64,000 nt of DNA, taken from positions 8,432,501 through 8,496,500 of the forward strand of contig OX485808.1 of NCBI GenBank assembly GCA_950295325.1. The letters are read 5' to 3'. Below are positions 51,560 through 62,955 of this stretch, in pieces. Positions within the stretch are counted from its first letter, which is position 1. The number at the start of each line of letters is the position of its first letter. Position numbers and translations under genes: made by a program. Under the pieces are notes generated by a model. The model saw only the letters and a list, made by a program, of their open reading frames with translations, did no database searches and had not been told where the DNA came from. The stretch is from Polytrichum commune (taxonomy: Eukaryota > Streptophyta > Polytrichopsida > Polytrichales > Polytrichaceae).

Positions 51560-52831
51560 TTTGGGTCGGTCGACCCAAACCCAGCCTTACAGTGTGGGTG
51601 CTCTCTGTTGTGAGCCTGAACCCATCCTGCCTCAAGGTTTGGGTCGATCGACCCAAACCCAGCCCTACAGTGTGGGTGCTCACTGATGTGAGCCTGAACC
51701 CATCCTGCCTCAAGGTTTGGGTCGATCGACCCAAACCCAGCCCTACAGTGTGGGTGCTCATTGTTGTGAGCCTGAACCCATCCTGCCTCAAGGTTTGGGT
51801 CGATCGACCCAAACCCAGCCCTACAGTGTGGGTGCTCACTGTTGTGAGCCTGAACCCATCCTGCCAAAAGGTTTGGGTCGATCGACCCAAACCCAGCCCT
51901 ACAGTGTGGGTGCTCACTGTTGTGAGCCTGAACCCATCCTGCCAAAAGGTTTGGGTCGGTCGACCCAAACCCAGCCCTACAGTGTGGGTGCTCACTGTTG
52001 TGAGCCTGAACCCATCCTGCCAAAAGGTTTGGGTCGGTCGACCCAAACCCAGCCCTACAGTGTGGGTGCTCACTGTTGTGAGCCTGAACCCATCCTGCCA
52101 AAAGGTTTGGGTCGGTCGACCCAAACCCAGCCCTACAGTGTGGGTGCTCACTGTTGTGAGCCTGAACCCATCCTGCCAAAAGGTTTGGGTCGGTCGACCC
52201 AAACCCAGCCCTACAGTGTGGGTGCTCACTGTTGTGAGCCTGAACCCATCCTGCCAAAAGGTTTGGGTCGGTCGACCCAAACCCAGCCCTACAGTGTGGG
52301 TGCTCACTGTTGTGAGCCTGAACCCATCCTGCCAAAAGGTTTGGGTCGGTCGACCCAAACCCAACCCTACAGTGTGGGTGCTCACTGTTGTGAGCCTGAA
52401 CCCATCCTGCCAAAAGGTTTGGGTCGGTCGACCCAAACCCAGCCCCAAAGTGTGGATGCTGTGTATAGTGAGCCTGAACTCATCCTGCCTCGAGGTTTGG
52501 GTCGCTCGACCCAAACCCAGCCCTCTAAGTGTGGGTGTTGTCTTTAGTGAGCCTGAACCCATCCTGCCAGAAGGTTTGGGTCGATCGACCCAAACCCAGC
52601 CCTCTAAGTGTGGGTGCTCTCTGGAGTGACTCTAAACTCATCCTGCCAAAAAGTTTGGGTCGCTCGACCCAAACCCAGCCCCCTAAGTATGGGTGCTCAT
52701 TATCGTGACCTTAAACCCATCCTGCCAAAAGGTTTGGGTCGCTCGACCCAAACCCAGCCCCCTAAGTATGGGTGCTCCTTGTCGTGACCTTAAACCCATC
52801 CTCCCAAAAGGTTTGGGTCGGTCGACCCAAA
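51560..52831. repeat. 17-site palindrome array, 78/79-bp period
   Basis: Exact TTTGGGTCGNNCGACCCAAA at 51560, 51638, 51716, 51794, 51872, 51950, 52028, 52106, 52184, 52262, 52340, 52418, 52496 (78-bp steps), then 52575, 52654, 52733, 52812 (79-bp steps). The spacer carries CCCAGCCCTACAGTGTGGG and GAGCCTGAACCCATCCTGCC. Middle units are nearly identical and the outer ones diverged, typical of unequal exchange. The array ends 214 bp upstream of the ATG of the transposase-like gene, so it may be its promoter or operator, a recombination site, or a binding platform. Confidence 0.95.
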
Positions 52832-53045
52832 CCCAGCCTCTAAGTGTGGATGGGATCTGGATGACAGTGTGGCCACTGGCCATCCAAAACCTTTACGAAC
52901 CCAATGGCATATTAGTCATATGAACTTGTATGAGCACTGAGTATTTGCAATTTTGTTTATATATGATGGTTTTTGTGGTCTTCGATTTGAACCTACAATT
53001 TTTGTGATTTTTTGACAATGTTCAATGTTCATGTGTGTAGGCAGA

Positions 53046-56000
53046 ATGGATGGGTTTAGTGAAATTGGGGATTGGTCATCTGATGACATGGCCACTTGGC
53101 CATCTGCATCTGATGATGACTTAGACATTGTCGGGGAGGCTACTATGGCTGACAGTGCGGATGAAGATCATTTGGATTTACCTTCGTCTTCCGTACCGCA
53201 GTGTCCCATTGTTGAATGTACGGGACTTTCAAGGGCTTCGTGGGTGAATTTGGAGGTGATACTTCTTAACGATAGTGGAGTTGTTGTGGCGGAGGGGATT
53301 TGCCGTAACACCCATCCGCAAGATTGCATTGATGAAAACCCGCTTGGCACCGAGGACGTTGGGGTTGTCATATTGGAGTCGGTCGTTCATTCCGAGGTGG
53401 ATCCCACTCATAGGTTCTCCCTCCGCAGGTGGCCGTTGAGGAATGTCACAATTGATGGAGTTAGCTTGCGTGAACATGAGCAACGACACATTCAAATCAA
53501 AAAGGAGGTGCAAGCAAACATGCGGCCGCGCAAGGGTCAAAGAAAGTACGATACATTGGCACGTCCTGCTCCGTCTGCAACTGATTGTAAACGTCAAAGG
53601 TTGTTCGGGGAGGAGTCCATTAGAGAAGTTGCCACAAAGGATTGTTGTGTGCATCGTTGTTGCCAATTGTTTCCAAGGGATAAATTGAAGGCCATCCGCA
53701 AAGAAATGTGGCTTGGAGATTTCCGTCTAAGATCCACAAGAAAACTTGATGTCCATAGGGCGATACATGTGAATGGGATGGGTCGCAAGGTCATCACCAT
53801 TGAAAGCATGGACGTGTGTTGTAAGGCATGGTACACCATTCACGGTATGTCGAAAGCGGACTTTTATCGACAAGCTACTTATGCCAAGGAAGGCCGCCGG
53901 TCCCGTCACCATGGTAATGTGGGTTTAAAGAAGCCTAGGGAAGCAACAAGGCAAGCAACGGCCACTCTAGCAACCATCATTGTCCCCCTTGCCGATGCAA
54001 TGCCGCATAAAACACGCACGCTCACAACCGGTGAAAAGGTTGTGGAGAAAGTTCTTCCCACATGCACAAAATGAAAAGACATATTGTTGGACGTGAATGC
54101 AGTTGGCGAGAAGATTGGGTTGGAGCCAATTTCATTGTCAAAATTGAGTGCAATTAAGAAACAAAACTTTAGCGAATACATTACAAAAAGACGAGGGGAC
54201 AAATTTGCCAGGTGCTCTAATTGCGAGAAGTTGAAGCGCCTCCGGGATGCACACACGATGGGTACCGAGTCATATGTAGCGCATCAATTGAACTATTTCA
54301 AGCACGTAAACATGCAAGAGGCACACCGTAATGATTATTACACAAATAGAGCTTTGTCCATCTCCAGGCCCTTGGAGGTTCTTACGGTCATCCATGACAA
54401 AATGGACCATGCCAAAACAGCCTCTCCATGTTTTGCAAATCGAATCAAGGCCACGGATGGGTTTTTTAAGTTGCATGTATCGGTTACAGGTGAACTTCGA
54501 AACAATGTCATGACATACCCTAAATGTTGTGGTTTTTTATTCCGTGATGTACTTGAGAACATGGATTCACTCAAAATGGTTTAATTATATCTAATCACGT
54601 TGGGTTGGCATTACAAGAATGATTGCACATGGACACGGTGATGTCAAGTTTGCTCATTATGCTCTTGATTTGTATCCAGCGGATTCAAACCACACAATAG
54701 GATCATTTGCAAGGCTTTTACGTGATTTAGAGAAACCGCCAGCCTATTCTTCAGGATTGTTATTTGAAAACACGGGTTCAACACCTCTATATGAAGCGTT
54801 GTTGGATGGAAAAGATGTATGCTTTCATTCGTTGCCAGAGCCACCCAGTGATCCCGTGATTGCCAAAAAGTTGCCTCCCACTTTGCGTGTCCAATTGGAC
54901 AATTGTGCCAAGGACAATAAAAGTAGATATGTTTTTGCATATTGGTCGTTGTTGGTTGCGAAAGGCATTTTCAAGGAGGTTTTTGTGTCCTTCCTATTGG
55001 TAGGCCACACGCACGATGATATTGATGCATCTTTTGGGCGGTGGAGCATGAAGTTGCGGGAGGAGGATTTCCCTACAATCCCGTTATTAATGAAGTCGTA
55101 CATGGATTTGGATAACGTTCCGGTCATCCCCCATATGATTGAGGAGGTGCCAGACTTCAAGGCATTTATAGAACCTTATATTCGAAGTGGAGCTCACCGA
55201 TTGATCGGGCATACGAAGGCACAACAATTCCGCTTCTATATGCGTGACGATGGTGTCCCGGCCATGCAATACAAGTTGTTGTGCACGACACAAGACTGGA
55301 GCCCGCCGGAGGGTCTTCTTGTGTGGCGCGTGGATGCGGATGGAAAGACCATGTTACCGGATGGGGAGCCTAGGCCTTGCAAGCCAATAGCCATGAAGAA
55401 TTTGGAGGATATTTTGAAAGGTATATCAGGCTTCATACAATATTGGGAGAGTTTGAAAATAGCGGATGTTGGCGGATCATGTTGGCATCGTTATGGGAGT
55501 TGGATACATTATTGGACACGTGTTCGTGCCGCCTTGGCAGACCTCCACCAAGATAGCCCTCATACTTTGAGGCATGGATTTTGGCCACAAACACGAGTCG
55601 ATGTACAAGCTTCGGAGCCTAGTCTTTTGGGAAATGGAGAGGTTCGAGAGGAGTTTGATGTGGACGACCATTACGTGGGGCCGGCTAGTAGTCGTCCGCC
55701 ACCATCTTTCCGCATTGCAGTGGATTGTCATGAAGGTTATATGCTCATTTTACGTCCTGGAGACGAGACATATGCAAAGCCAGTGTGGGTGGCAAGAGCT
55801 TTGTCCAAACCCAATTTTGTAACTTCCAGCCCTCATTTTCGACAGATACAAGTGGAGTACTATCGACCGACAGCAAGGAATGAAGATGTGATTCGGCATT
55901 ATACATGCTGGGATACAAACCCTAACTTTCGGTGGAAGGTGGATTCTGAGCACGGTCCATCTTGGGTAGATACAGATTCCATATTCATAGCATGGAAACC

Positions 56001-56103
56001 ACGGAAAAACCATAGTGGATCAGTGTCCATCCCTCAAAAGTACATAACTTTTGCAAAAGACAACCTTGCTCGGATTGCACAAGAAGCAACCCACGTTGAA
56101 TGA
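53046..56103 (+). pseudogene. DUF7869-like protein, probable transposase (one stop, one frameshift)
   Basis: ATG at 53046, right after an acceptor-like TGTGTGTAG at 53032-53040. The N-terminus is acidic. A Cys/basic region (CCVHRCCQLFPRDKLKAI, then LGDFRLRS) is followed by a region like that preceding DUF7869 in plant and animal proteins. The core has three Asp-containing blocks: IHDKMDHAKTASP, QLDNCAKDNKSRY and VGHTHDDIDASFGRW, matching the D..D..D pattern I associate with DUF7869, suspected to be an RNase H-fold transposase domain. Breaks: TGA at 54072-54074 in frame; a frameshift between 54,584 and 54,619. The last part (54619-56103) is open for 494 codons. The breaks could be decay or assembly errors. 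As the only transposase-like protein in the unit, it is the likely mobilising enzyme, or was. Confidence 0.75.
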
Positions 56104-56605
56104 GAAGTTGGTAGGATTGTGTTAGCATGATTATAATTTAATACGTAATTATAGCAATATAAATTACACATATGTGTGCTCTTCAAAATTGGGGCAGAGT
56201 TTGGGTAGAACTTACGAATACTATATTGTTTGGAGTTGGATGAATATCCATTTACTATATTTAAAAAAAAAATGAAGTTCATCTTATTATTATGTTTGGG
56301 ACTATATTGTCGAATGAAGAAATATGCATTTATTACATGCACTTTGTATGTTGCAATGTCTATATTCTATTGTGTATGCTAATAATAGAAATCAGTTTAT
56401 ATGTTTTTTGGGTGAAACTTGTTTGGAGTGCTCTACCCAATGTGTTTTTGTTGATGAAGTTGGTGTCGAATGCTCTACCATATGTGCTTATGTCCGCACA
56501 TCATAGATTTGGGATATTAGAACATATAATATAATTGAGATTGTTGACAATATAGTTTCGGGCCTCTTCAAGTTCTTTTATCCATATATTAATTTGAGAC
56601 TAGAG

Positions 56606-56633
56606 AAAGTCTCAATTTAACGAATATAGTGTT
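56606..56633 (-). repeat. Right terminal inverted repeat of the 16.6-kb element
   Basis: 28 bp, exact reverse complement of 40023-40050, followed by TAAT. Its inner edge overlaps a short hairpin, TTGAGACT/AGTCTCAA, at 56594-56615. Confidence 0.85.
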
Positions 56634-56637
56634 TAAT

Positions 56638-57978
56638 GATTAAATATTGGAAATAATAAATCATCACTTTGTCTTGTATTGGAATTAACATTGACCAATT
56701 AATGAAAGTATTGTTGAGAATTGAAGATGCATTGGCCAATGGTTACGAAGACAATTGTGATACTCAAAGACTATTGTTCTCAAAATACTATTGTTCTACA
56801 ATCTCATGACGAGATGGAAACTTACAACCACTGTCACACATGCAATATTGAATGAGAAATATTGAGAGGAAACCTTGAGAGAAATGAGAGTAAAAGATGA
56901 TTGAATGATGTTTTAGAGTGAAGATAGCAACCCTATTGTCTGATTAATGAACTATAATGTGAAAAATGCTTGTAAGAGACACTAATCAAGCCTTCATTGA
57001 AAATTTGTACTATGGGTTTTGGTTTATTTCAGTCATAGCAAAAACGCTAACTACAGTCATGATTGGCAATTTTCATGGAGTCTTGAACTTCAATTGGTTA
57101 TTTCTCAAACTCAACCAATTCATCCATAACCAACCTTTAGTTCTCCACTTTAATTGGTACCAACTTATAGTTCACTTAAAGAAGACATTGCACTAAAAAT
57201 TTCGTGTACTTGTGAGCCCAAAATGGTGCCCACATGGGGTGGTTAACTCTTCAAAACCAATTTTAGTTTGACTTTGAGGTGTTATGATTATTCACAAAAC
57301 ATAAAAAGAGTGAAGTGTGGTGTGGATTTAAGTTTAGGCATTAGAATGTGTTGTGTAGTTATTTCAAGGTTTGATTTCAATAAGAGGATGCCTTGATGAT
57401 GTGAGTAGGGGGTAAGGTGAGGCAAGGTGAGCTCCACGGGTTAAATGCCCACTTTTGGATCCACATTGTTAGTTTAGGAAGAAGGAAGCTTGGTGGATGG
57501 GGATTAGTCCCTACTTTGGAGGAGAGGGTTAAAGGATTGTGATTGGAGGTGCTAATCCTCTCACCCTATCCTCACCTCTCTCTCCCTCTCTCCCTCTCTC
57601 CCTCTTTGCTACTTAAGGTGTTTTTTCTCTCATTTGCCTCTCTCTCCATCGAGCGCTCTCAAGGGAGCAAGTTCTTAAAGAACTTGAGCCACGTGTATGG
57701 GTTGATTAGTTCTTAGTGTAGTTAATAAGTTTAGTCTTTTTCTAAACACCTCCCAAGGGGAGGGAGTTCTTAGAGTGCATCCTTACATATGGAGATTAGG
57801 TAGGGCTAGTGAATTTAGAGTGTTAAGGATTAGTTTTAACCACTAAGTAATAGGCTTCATTATTAGGATTAGCGGATGTAGTTAGTTAATTAAGAGGTTT
57901 AGATAGGGTGGACCAAGGCCCACGAAGAAGGAGTCAAGCTAAAAGCTTGATTAGTGTGGGGAAGACTATCCACGGCCT
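56638..57978. other. No gene seen
   Basis: AT-rich right flank of the large element, then a (TC)n-rich stretch at 57,570-57,605. ORFs are short and without recognisable domains. Confidence 0.4.
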
Positions 57979-58265
57979 AGCTGCATCACATTCTGGTTTC
58001 CAGCAGACTGAGAGCCCGAGGCTGAGCTGCATCACATTCTGGTCTCCAGCAGACTGAGAGCCCGAGGCTGAGCTGCATCACATTCTGGTCTCCAGCAGAC
58101 TGAGAGCCGAGGCCTAGCTGCATCACATTCTGGTCTCCAGCAGACTGAGAGCCGAGGCCTAGCTGCATCACATTCTGGTCTCCAGCAGACTGAGAGCCCG
58201 AGGCTGAGCCGAGGCCTAGCTGTATCACATTCTGGTCTCCAGTAGACTGAGAGCCCGAGAGGCTG
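57979..58265. repeat. 46-bp minisatellite, about 6 units
   Basis: Units contain CTGCATCACATTCTGGTCTC and CAGCAGACTGAGAGCC, followed by GAGGCTGAG or GAGGCCTAG. Two spacer variants alternate. The minus-strand ORFs (79 and 102 codons) are simply the repeat read through. Confidence 0.9.
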
Positions 58266-58884
58266 AGCCAAGGCCTAGCGTGGGGCGTATACAACGAATA
58301 TATTTGGGGGCTGGTAGTTAGCTAAGGTTTAGCTTAAATTGAATGGTGGAACCAACCGAATCATAGACCATGTTATGCCATTTTAGACTAGATTAGTTAG
58401 TGTGCGAGTGTGGAGTTATTAGGCTAGTTAGAATCAAGTGTGGCCTTAAGGGCAACTGTGTTGGAGTGTGTTAAACCATTGAGGATAGTGTTTTTAAACA
58501 CTTGAACCTCGTGGCCAAAATAAATCACTTGCATTATTAATGGAGGAAGTGGAGGATATCCACACTAACAAGACAAAGGAGGTCAGACCAACGGAGGAAG
58601 CCGAAGACTCTAGCAATGGTCGAATAACAAAGAGAATACTCAAAGGCCAAAGAGGAATATCCTTGAGAGCTTGTGTTGCCAAGGCCGCCGGTTGGACCCT
58701 TGAAAAGGCCAACGCGACCAAAGCCAAGAGGCTACCACTAATAAATAAAGTGATTAAAAAATGACATAAACACCTTGGTACGCGAATAGATCATTCTTTT
58801 GATACAAACAATACATGTGATTCTCAACACCATCACCCGGACTAGGACGCTTAAGGGGGGTGGTTTTGGCCTCACAGTACTTGA
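58266..58884. other. No gene recognised
   Basis: Contains a plus-strand ORF of 74 codons at 58540-58764 (acidic then basic, KRILKGQRG...). It could be a retroelement gag relic, but I do not recognise it. Confidence 0.3.
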
Positions 58885-59102
58885 CCATAAATTCTTGTCC
58901 TTGAGACTCCTTGACCCACAAAGTGGCTCAGGAGACATTGGTCCCTAAAAGTATTTAAGGATTAAGCATGACACCTTGCCCATATTCATCTCATGAATGG
59001 AAAGTGTGTGATCCAACTCTGGGTGTATAAAATTGGACACTTATTTCCAAAAGCATGTAAGATTGAACAAAGTATCTAAAATAGTCCCAAAGAGGCACTA
59101 GT
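58885..59102. repeat. Second copy of the 16.5-kb dispersed repeat
   Basis: Near-identical to 16522-16745; ends at GCACTAGT where the copia LTR begins. Confidence 0.85.
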
Positions 59103-59386
59103 TGTTAAGACTAGGCAATAGTCGGGTAGAGTCAATACTGCAAGTGACCAGCAAGGGCCATGTGTTGGTATATATATTCTTTGTATTAATTACAGTAATG
59201 GGGCTTAGCCGCCACTTAGCCACCTACGGCCTAATTTGTATAGCCTGCCTGTACTATCTTTAATTACCTTGATTATACCCTGGACCCACTGCCTTGGGGG
59301 CAGTGCAGTCACCTGGCCGGTACTACAGCTACTTACAGAGTCATCTATAGGTCGTCCAGGCTATGTAGCTACATGCTACCTTAACA
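59103..59386 (-). repeat. 3' LTR of the copia element (284 bp)
   Basis: Begins TGTTAAG and ends CTTAACA, a standard TG...CA pair. On the minus strand it is directly preceded by the purine tract CGAGGAGGAG (59387-59396). Confidence 0.85.
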
Positions 59387-59476
59387 CTCCTCCTCGAGCT
59401 ATAGCGACTACCTCATTAAAAACTTCACTGTATAAAAACCCAAAGGGAAAACCAGCAATGAAGAAAATAATGTAGT

Positions 59477-61447
59477 CTAGGTAGAGGTAAGTTTGTGTAA
59501 GGTTTTCATTCCTGCTTCTTCCACTAGCTTTCTATGCTTGTAGGCTGGTAAGGCTTTAGTAAGCATGTCTATTATGTTGTTTTCGGATTCGATCTTCTTT
59601 ATCTCAATCTGACATGTTTTTATAAGGTCTTGAGCAAATCCAAATATGTATGGGTTGATATGCTTTACCCTATCAGCCTTAATGAACCCGGTGTTCATTT
59701 GGGTGACACACGCTGCATTATCCTCAAATATGACCGTTGGTTTGAAACTCTGATTCATCTTGCATTGTTTGGCTAAAATCTCTTGCATCGTTCTGAGCCA
59801 CACTGCTTCCCTGGATGCTTCATGAAAGGCTAGAAGTTCAGTGTGATTTGTGGATGTAGCAGTCACGGTTTGCTCGGCCAATTTCTACGATATCAGTGCT
59901 CCATTTTTTATGAATATGTAACCGGTTTGAGATTTGCATGTCACTTTGTCTGTTTTGAAGCCGGAGTCGGCATATCCCGTGATTTTTCCTTTTGTGTCAT
60001 TTTTGTAGTACAGTCCGAGGTCTTCCGTTCTTCGTAAGTATCGGAGTAGGTGTTTGACACCATTCCAGTGGTGGGCAGTCGGTTTTTGACTGTGTTTCGC
60101 AAATATGTTTGTGGCGAATGCGATGTCTGGTCTTGTGTGCGTGGTCAGGTACGTGAATGCTTCAACCGCTGTGAGTTATTTTGACCTGTCCACTATCCCC
60201 TCCTCCTTCGAGCAAGGTTGGTACGAGTCATCGTCACTGTGGCTCCTCCCGGTCATTGGCGCAGCCAATGCATGGGCTTCGTCCATCTGGAAGAACTTGA
60301 GGAGCTTGCGGGTGTAAGCTTGTTGGTGTAGGAGGACGCCATTCGGAAAGTGTTGGATTTGTAAACCAAAACAAAATAAAGTCTTTCCGAGCAATTTCAT
60401 ATCAAACTGGGCCGTGAGTAAGGTTTCGGTGTGCTTATACAATGATGGGGATCCGATCAGATTTAGATCGTCCACATACACGGCCATAATCAGATATTCT
60501 GAATTCTGAGTCAAAGTGAAAATGCATGGTAGAGCCGGGTCATGCAAAAATCCATGTAAAATCAGAAAGTCTTGGAGTAGATGATACCACATTTTACCGT
60601 CTTGCTTTAAGCCGTATAGTGCCTTACATATGCGTAGGCCGAGAAATTTTCCGGGTGAGGGGGTGAGCAACCTGGGTAGAAAATCTGGAGGGCGTGAGAT
60701 ATACAAGAGCATATCCAAGTTCCCGTACAAGTACGTTGTTACAAAATCCATGAGAAATATTTCAAGGCCGAAATGGACTGCGAATGCTAACAAGTACTTA
60801 AATGATGTGATATCCAAGACGGGGAAATAAGTTTGGTCGAAGTCCTCTCCCGGTCGCAGTAAGAAACCTTGAGCAACAAGGCGGACCTTGAATCTGAGCA
60901 ATTTGTCATTTGCATCAATTTTCCTGGAAAATATTAGTTTGTGGCCCACTGGTGGTTTTGTGAGTTCAGTAGATACCTCTCTGAATACTTGGTGTTTCCT
61001 GAGAGAAGCGTATTCGGTCTCAAGAGCTTTGCTCCAGTCTGGCCATTCAAGTGAGGCCTTAGCCTCGGTAAGTGAGGTTGGATCCGGTGCAACTTCGGTA
61101 TTGAAAGTCGTTCAGTGTACCTTTGTGGACTTGGAGGTTAGTGGAGCTAACCTTTTACTGGGTAGTACATTGTCTATCCCGGGTAGTGGGTTCCGAAGTA
61201 CTCTAGGGTCCGAATAGAAACCATCAGGAATTTGTTCCGCTAGGTCTTTAAGGTTGATGAATTTGGTGACTTCCGTGTCGGCCAAAGAGGTTCGGGGATT
61301 CGGGTTTAAGGTCAATGTTTCTCGAGCCTGAAAGTTTAGTGGTGTCGGCTTGACGGTTCGGTCAACCGGTGGGGTGGGGAATATGTATTCAATGAACTTA
61401 CAGTTGGCTAGCCGAGCTTTGAGGATGGCCCCGGTCTTGGGATCCAT
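59477..61447 (-). pseudogene. Copia pol fragment (integrase C-end, reverse transcriptase, RNase H)
   Basis: One continuous reading frame with three in-frame stops (ending at 61112, 60176 and just above 59881) and no frameshift. Reverse transcriptase lies at about 60,950-60,180, with the copia signatures ALYGLKQ and YVDD. RNase H lies at 59,881-59,477 (HTELLAFHEASREAVWLR; FEDNAACV). The three nonsense changes each look like a single-base substitution, so the copy is fairly young but inactive. Confidence 0.9.
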
Positions 61448-61505
61448 ATATCTGATGATGCTGGGGGAGTCATATCCGAGGTTGTCGAGGTCACCTTCAA
61501 ACCCT

Positions 61506-62645
61506 CAGCAAACTTAGACGGTGTAACCCGCTGCTGACCGGTTTACATGGAAGTTACTCCCACCAAAATTAGATTCTCTTAGTTTCCAAAACTTGTGAAG
61601 GTGTCCGTTAATTCTTTGTTGACTAATTCTTGTGATCTTTAATTTATCGCTTTTGAAATCCTCTTGGAATCGTTGACCTGAGGTTACAAGTTTATGTTCC
61701 CCGAAATCTAATATTAAAGTGCTCTCTAAAAAACTACTTTCCCTAGTTCTTAATCATCTATTCGCTCTTGCATCTTTCATGGTTTGAAAGATCTCGTAAG
61801 ATAATCTTATTTCTTCAATTCCGGAATGTTGTATTTGAAGATCCATTTTTATAAATCTCCAAGGAGAAAGTGCCTTAGGTTTTCGAGATTATGTTCCCCG
61901 AAATCCTAATGTCGAGGTTAAGTGTTTCAAGGGAAACTCTAAATGTTGCAAACAATATCTTTCATGGTTCGAATGCATCTAATCTTCATTACTTTCTAAG
62001 AATATTCCGAGAATGTCTTCATAAAGAGTTTCTAGTTCAAAACATATTCTTTAACATTATGAAAATCTTGAGAATCATCTTGCCTCTTTAACCTTGATTA
62101 TATTGTTCTGATGGTATCCTTGGTCCTTCAACATTCCAAATTCACTTGAGAATATTTGAGGGATTAGAATCCTTGTTGATTCTAATTGTATATGGTAAAC
62201 CGATTTCCACTTAAAGATGTTTGATTACTATCACCCTCATTTATGAGGTATTAAACTCATGGCCTAAATTTCCCCAAGTGTTCCCCTTAGATGCTTTGAA
62301 ATCCCCTTAAGCTAATTCCCTTTGAATTGGATTTGGCACCGCGTAATAATTTAGTATCTAGTCATACCCGGTATGACGTGATGGTAAGCCGGTAAGCCCA
62401 CAACTTACCTTCCTCAAATATGAGTGACTTGTGCTTTTACTGTAATAATTTATCTTACTTGGCCGGCTTGAGGTCGGGGATTAACTCGAGTGTACCGCCG
62501 AATGAGATTTCCTCCTCTCTGTAATTATTTCCCTTCGGGTCTTTCGGCTCGAAATTCTCCTTCGTCAAAGGTCTTAGTTACCGGAGCAAACTTAATCCGA
62601 AGCTTTGACTAATTTGCCTTAGTGTAGTAACATGTGCTAATATCC
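61506..62645. other. No gene seen
   Basis: Moderately AT-rich. Repeated phrases (GTTCCCCGAAATC at 61,697 and 61,891; AACTTACCTTCC-like) suggest LTR or MITE sequence, but I could not find matching ends. Confidence 0.35.
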
Positions 62646-62955
62646 TCCGAGTTAGGATTTGAGAACCTCAGCTAAATATTTTAACACTTTAGAATGCCCT
62701 CCGAGTTAGGGTATGTATTTGCCTTGGCTAGCTATCTTCGTGCATGATTGTCTTCAATGCCCTCCGAGTTAGGGCTCAAGTATGCCTCGGCTATTCGCAT
62801 TAATATTCCAATGCCCTCCGAGTTAGGGCTCGAATACCTCGGCTAATAGCATTAGTATTCTAATGCCCTCCGAGTTAGGGCTCGAATGCCTCGGCTAATT
62901 GCGATGCTAGCTCGATTGCCCTCCGAGTTAGGGCACGAAAACCTCGGCTAAATAT
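62646..62955. repeat. Degenerate minisatellite, about 6 units of 50-65 bp
   Basis: Each unit has CCTCCGAGTTAGG and ends near CCTCGGCTA; units start at about 62646, 62698, 62759, 62812, 62865 and 62919. Within each unit CCGAG and CTCGG can pair. A TATA-like CTTATATAGTG lies downstream at about 63,045. Confidence 0.85.

Larger units (their letters stand above)
40023..56633. mobile_element. 16.6-kb unclassified DNA transposon with DUF7869-like gene and palindrome arrays
   Basis: Bounded by perfect 28-bp terminal inverted repeats starting AACACTATATTCGTTAAATT, and by TAAT on both outer sides (40019-40022 and 56634-56637). Inside are a probable transposase gene (plus strand, 53046-56103), a four-exon giant gene and a smaller spliced gene (both minus), subterminal repeats, and more than 34 copies of one 20-bp palindrome. 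The flanks are ordinary AT-rich DNA, while the minus-strand genes are GC-rich. The ends contain CACTA, but a CACTA-type boundary leaves unmatched flanks, and the protein is not a TNP2-type transposase. I know of no superfamily with this combination. Confidence 0.8.
59103..61505 (-). mobile_element. Ty1/copia retrotransposon, 5'-truncated, minus strand
   Basis: Order along the minus strand: end of integrase, reverse transcriptase, RNase H, polypurine tract, 3' LTR, which is the copia order. The 5' part (gag, protease, most of integrase, 5' LTR) is missing beyond about 61,505, where the frame decays and unrelated sequence begins. It was inserted into the dispersed repeat at 58,885-59,102. Confidence 0.9.

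Noticed and set aside
51504-52629. Long ORFs (276-352 codons) on both strands over the 78-bp array
   Set aside because: 78 is a multiple of 3 and the unit has no stop in several frames, so the repeat is open on both strands. The 79-bp steps at the end break the frame. No splice or start context supports a protein.
51560-52831. CRISPR array
   Set aside because: Spacers are identical to each other, repeats are palindromic, there are no cas genes and the DNA is eukaryotic.
40023-56633. Classical CACTA (EnSpm) element
   Set aside because: If the ends start at CACTA, the flanking trinucleotides (TAA and TTT) do not match, while TAAT matches with two extra bases. The encoded protein resembles DUF7869, not a TNP2-type transposase.
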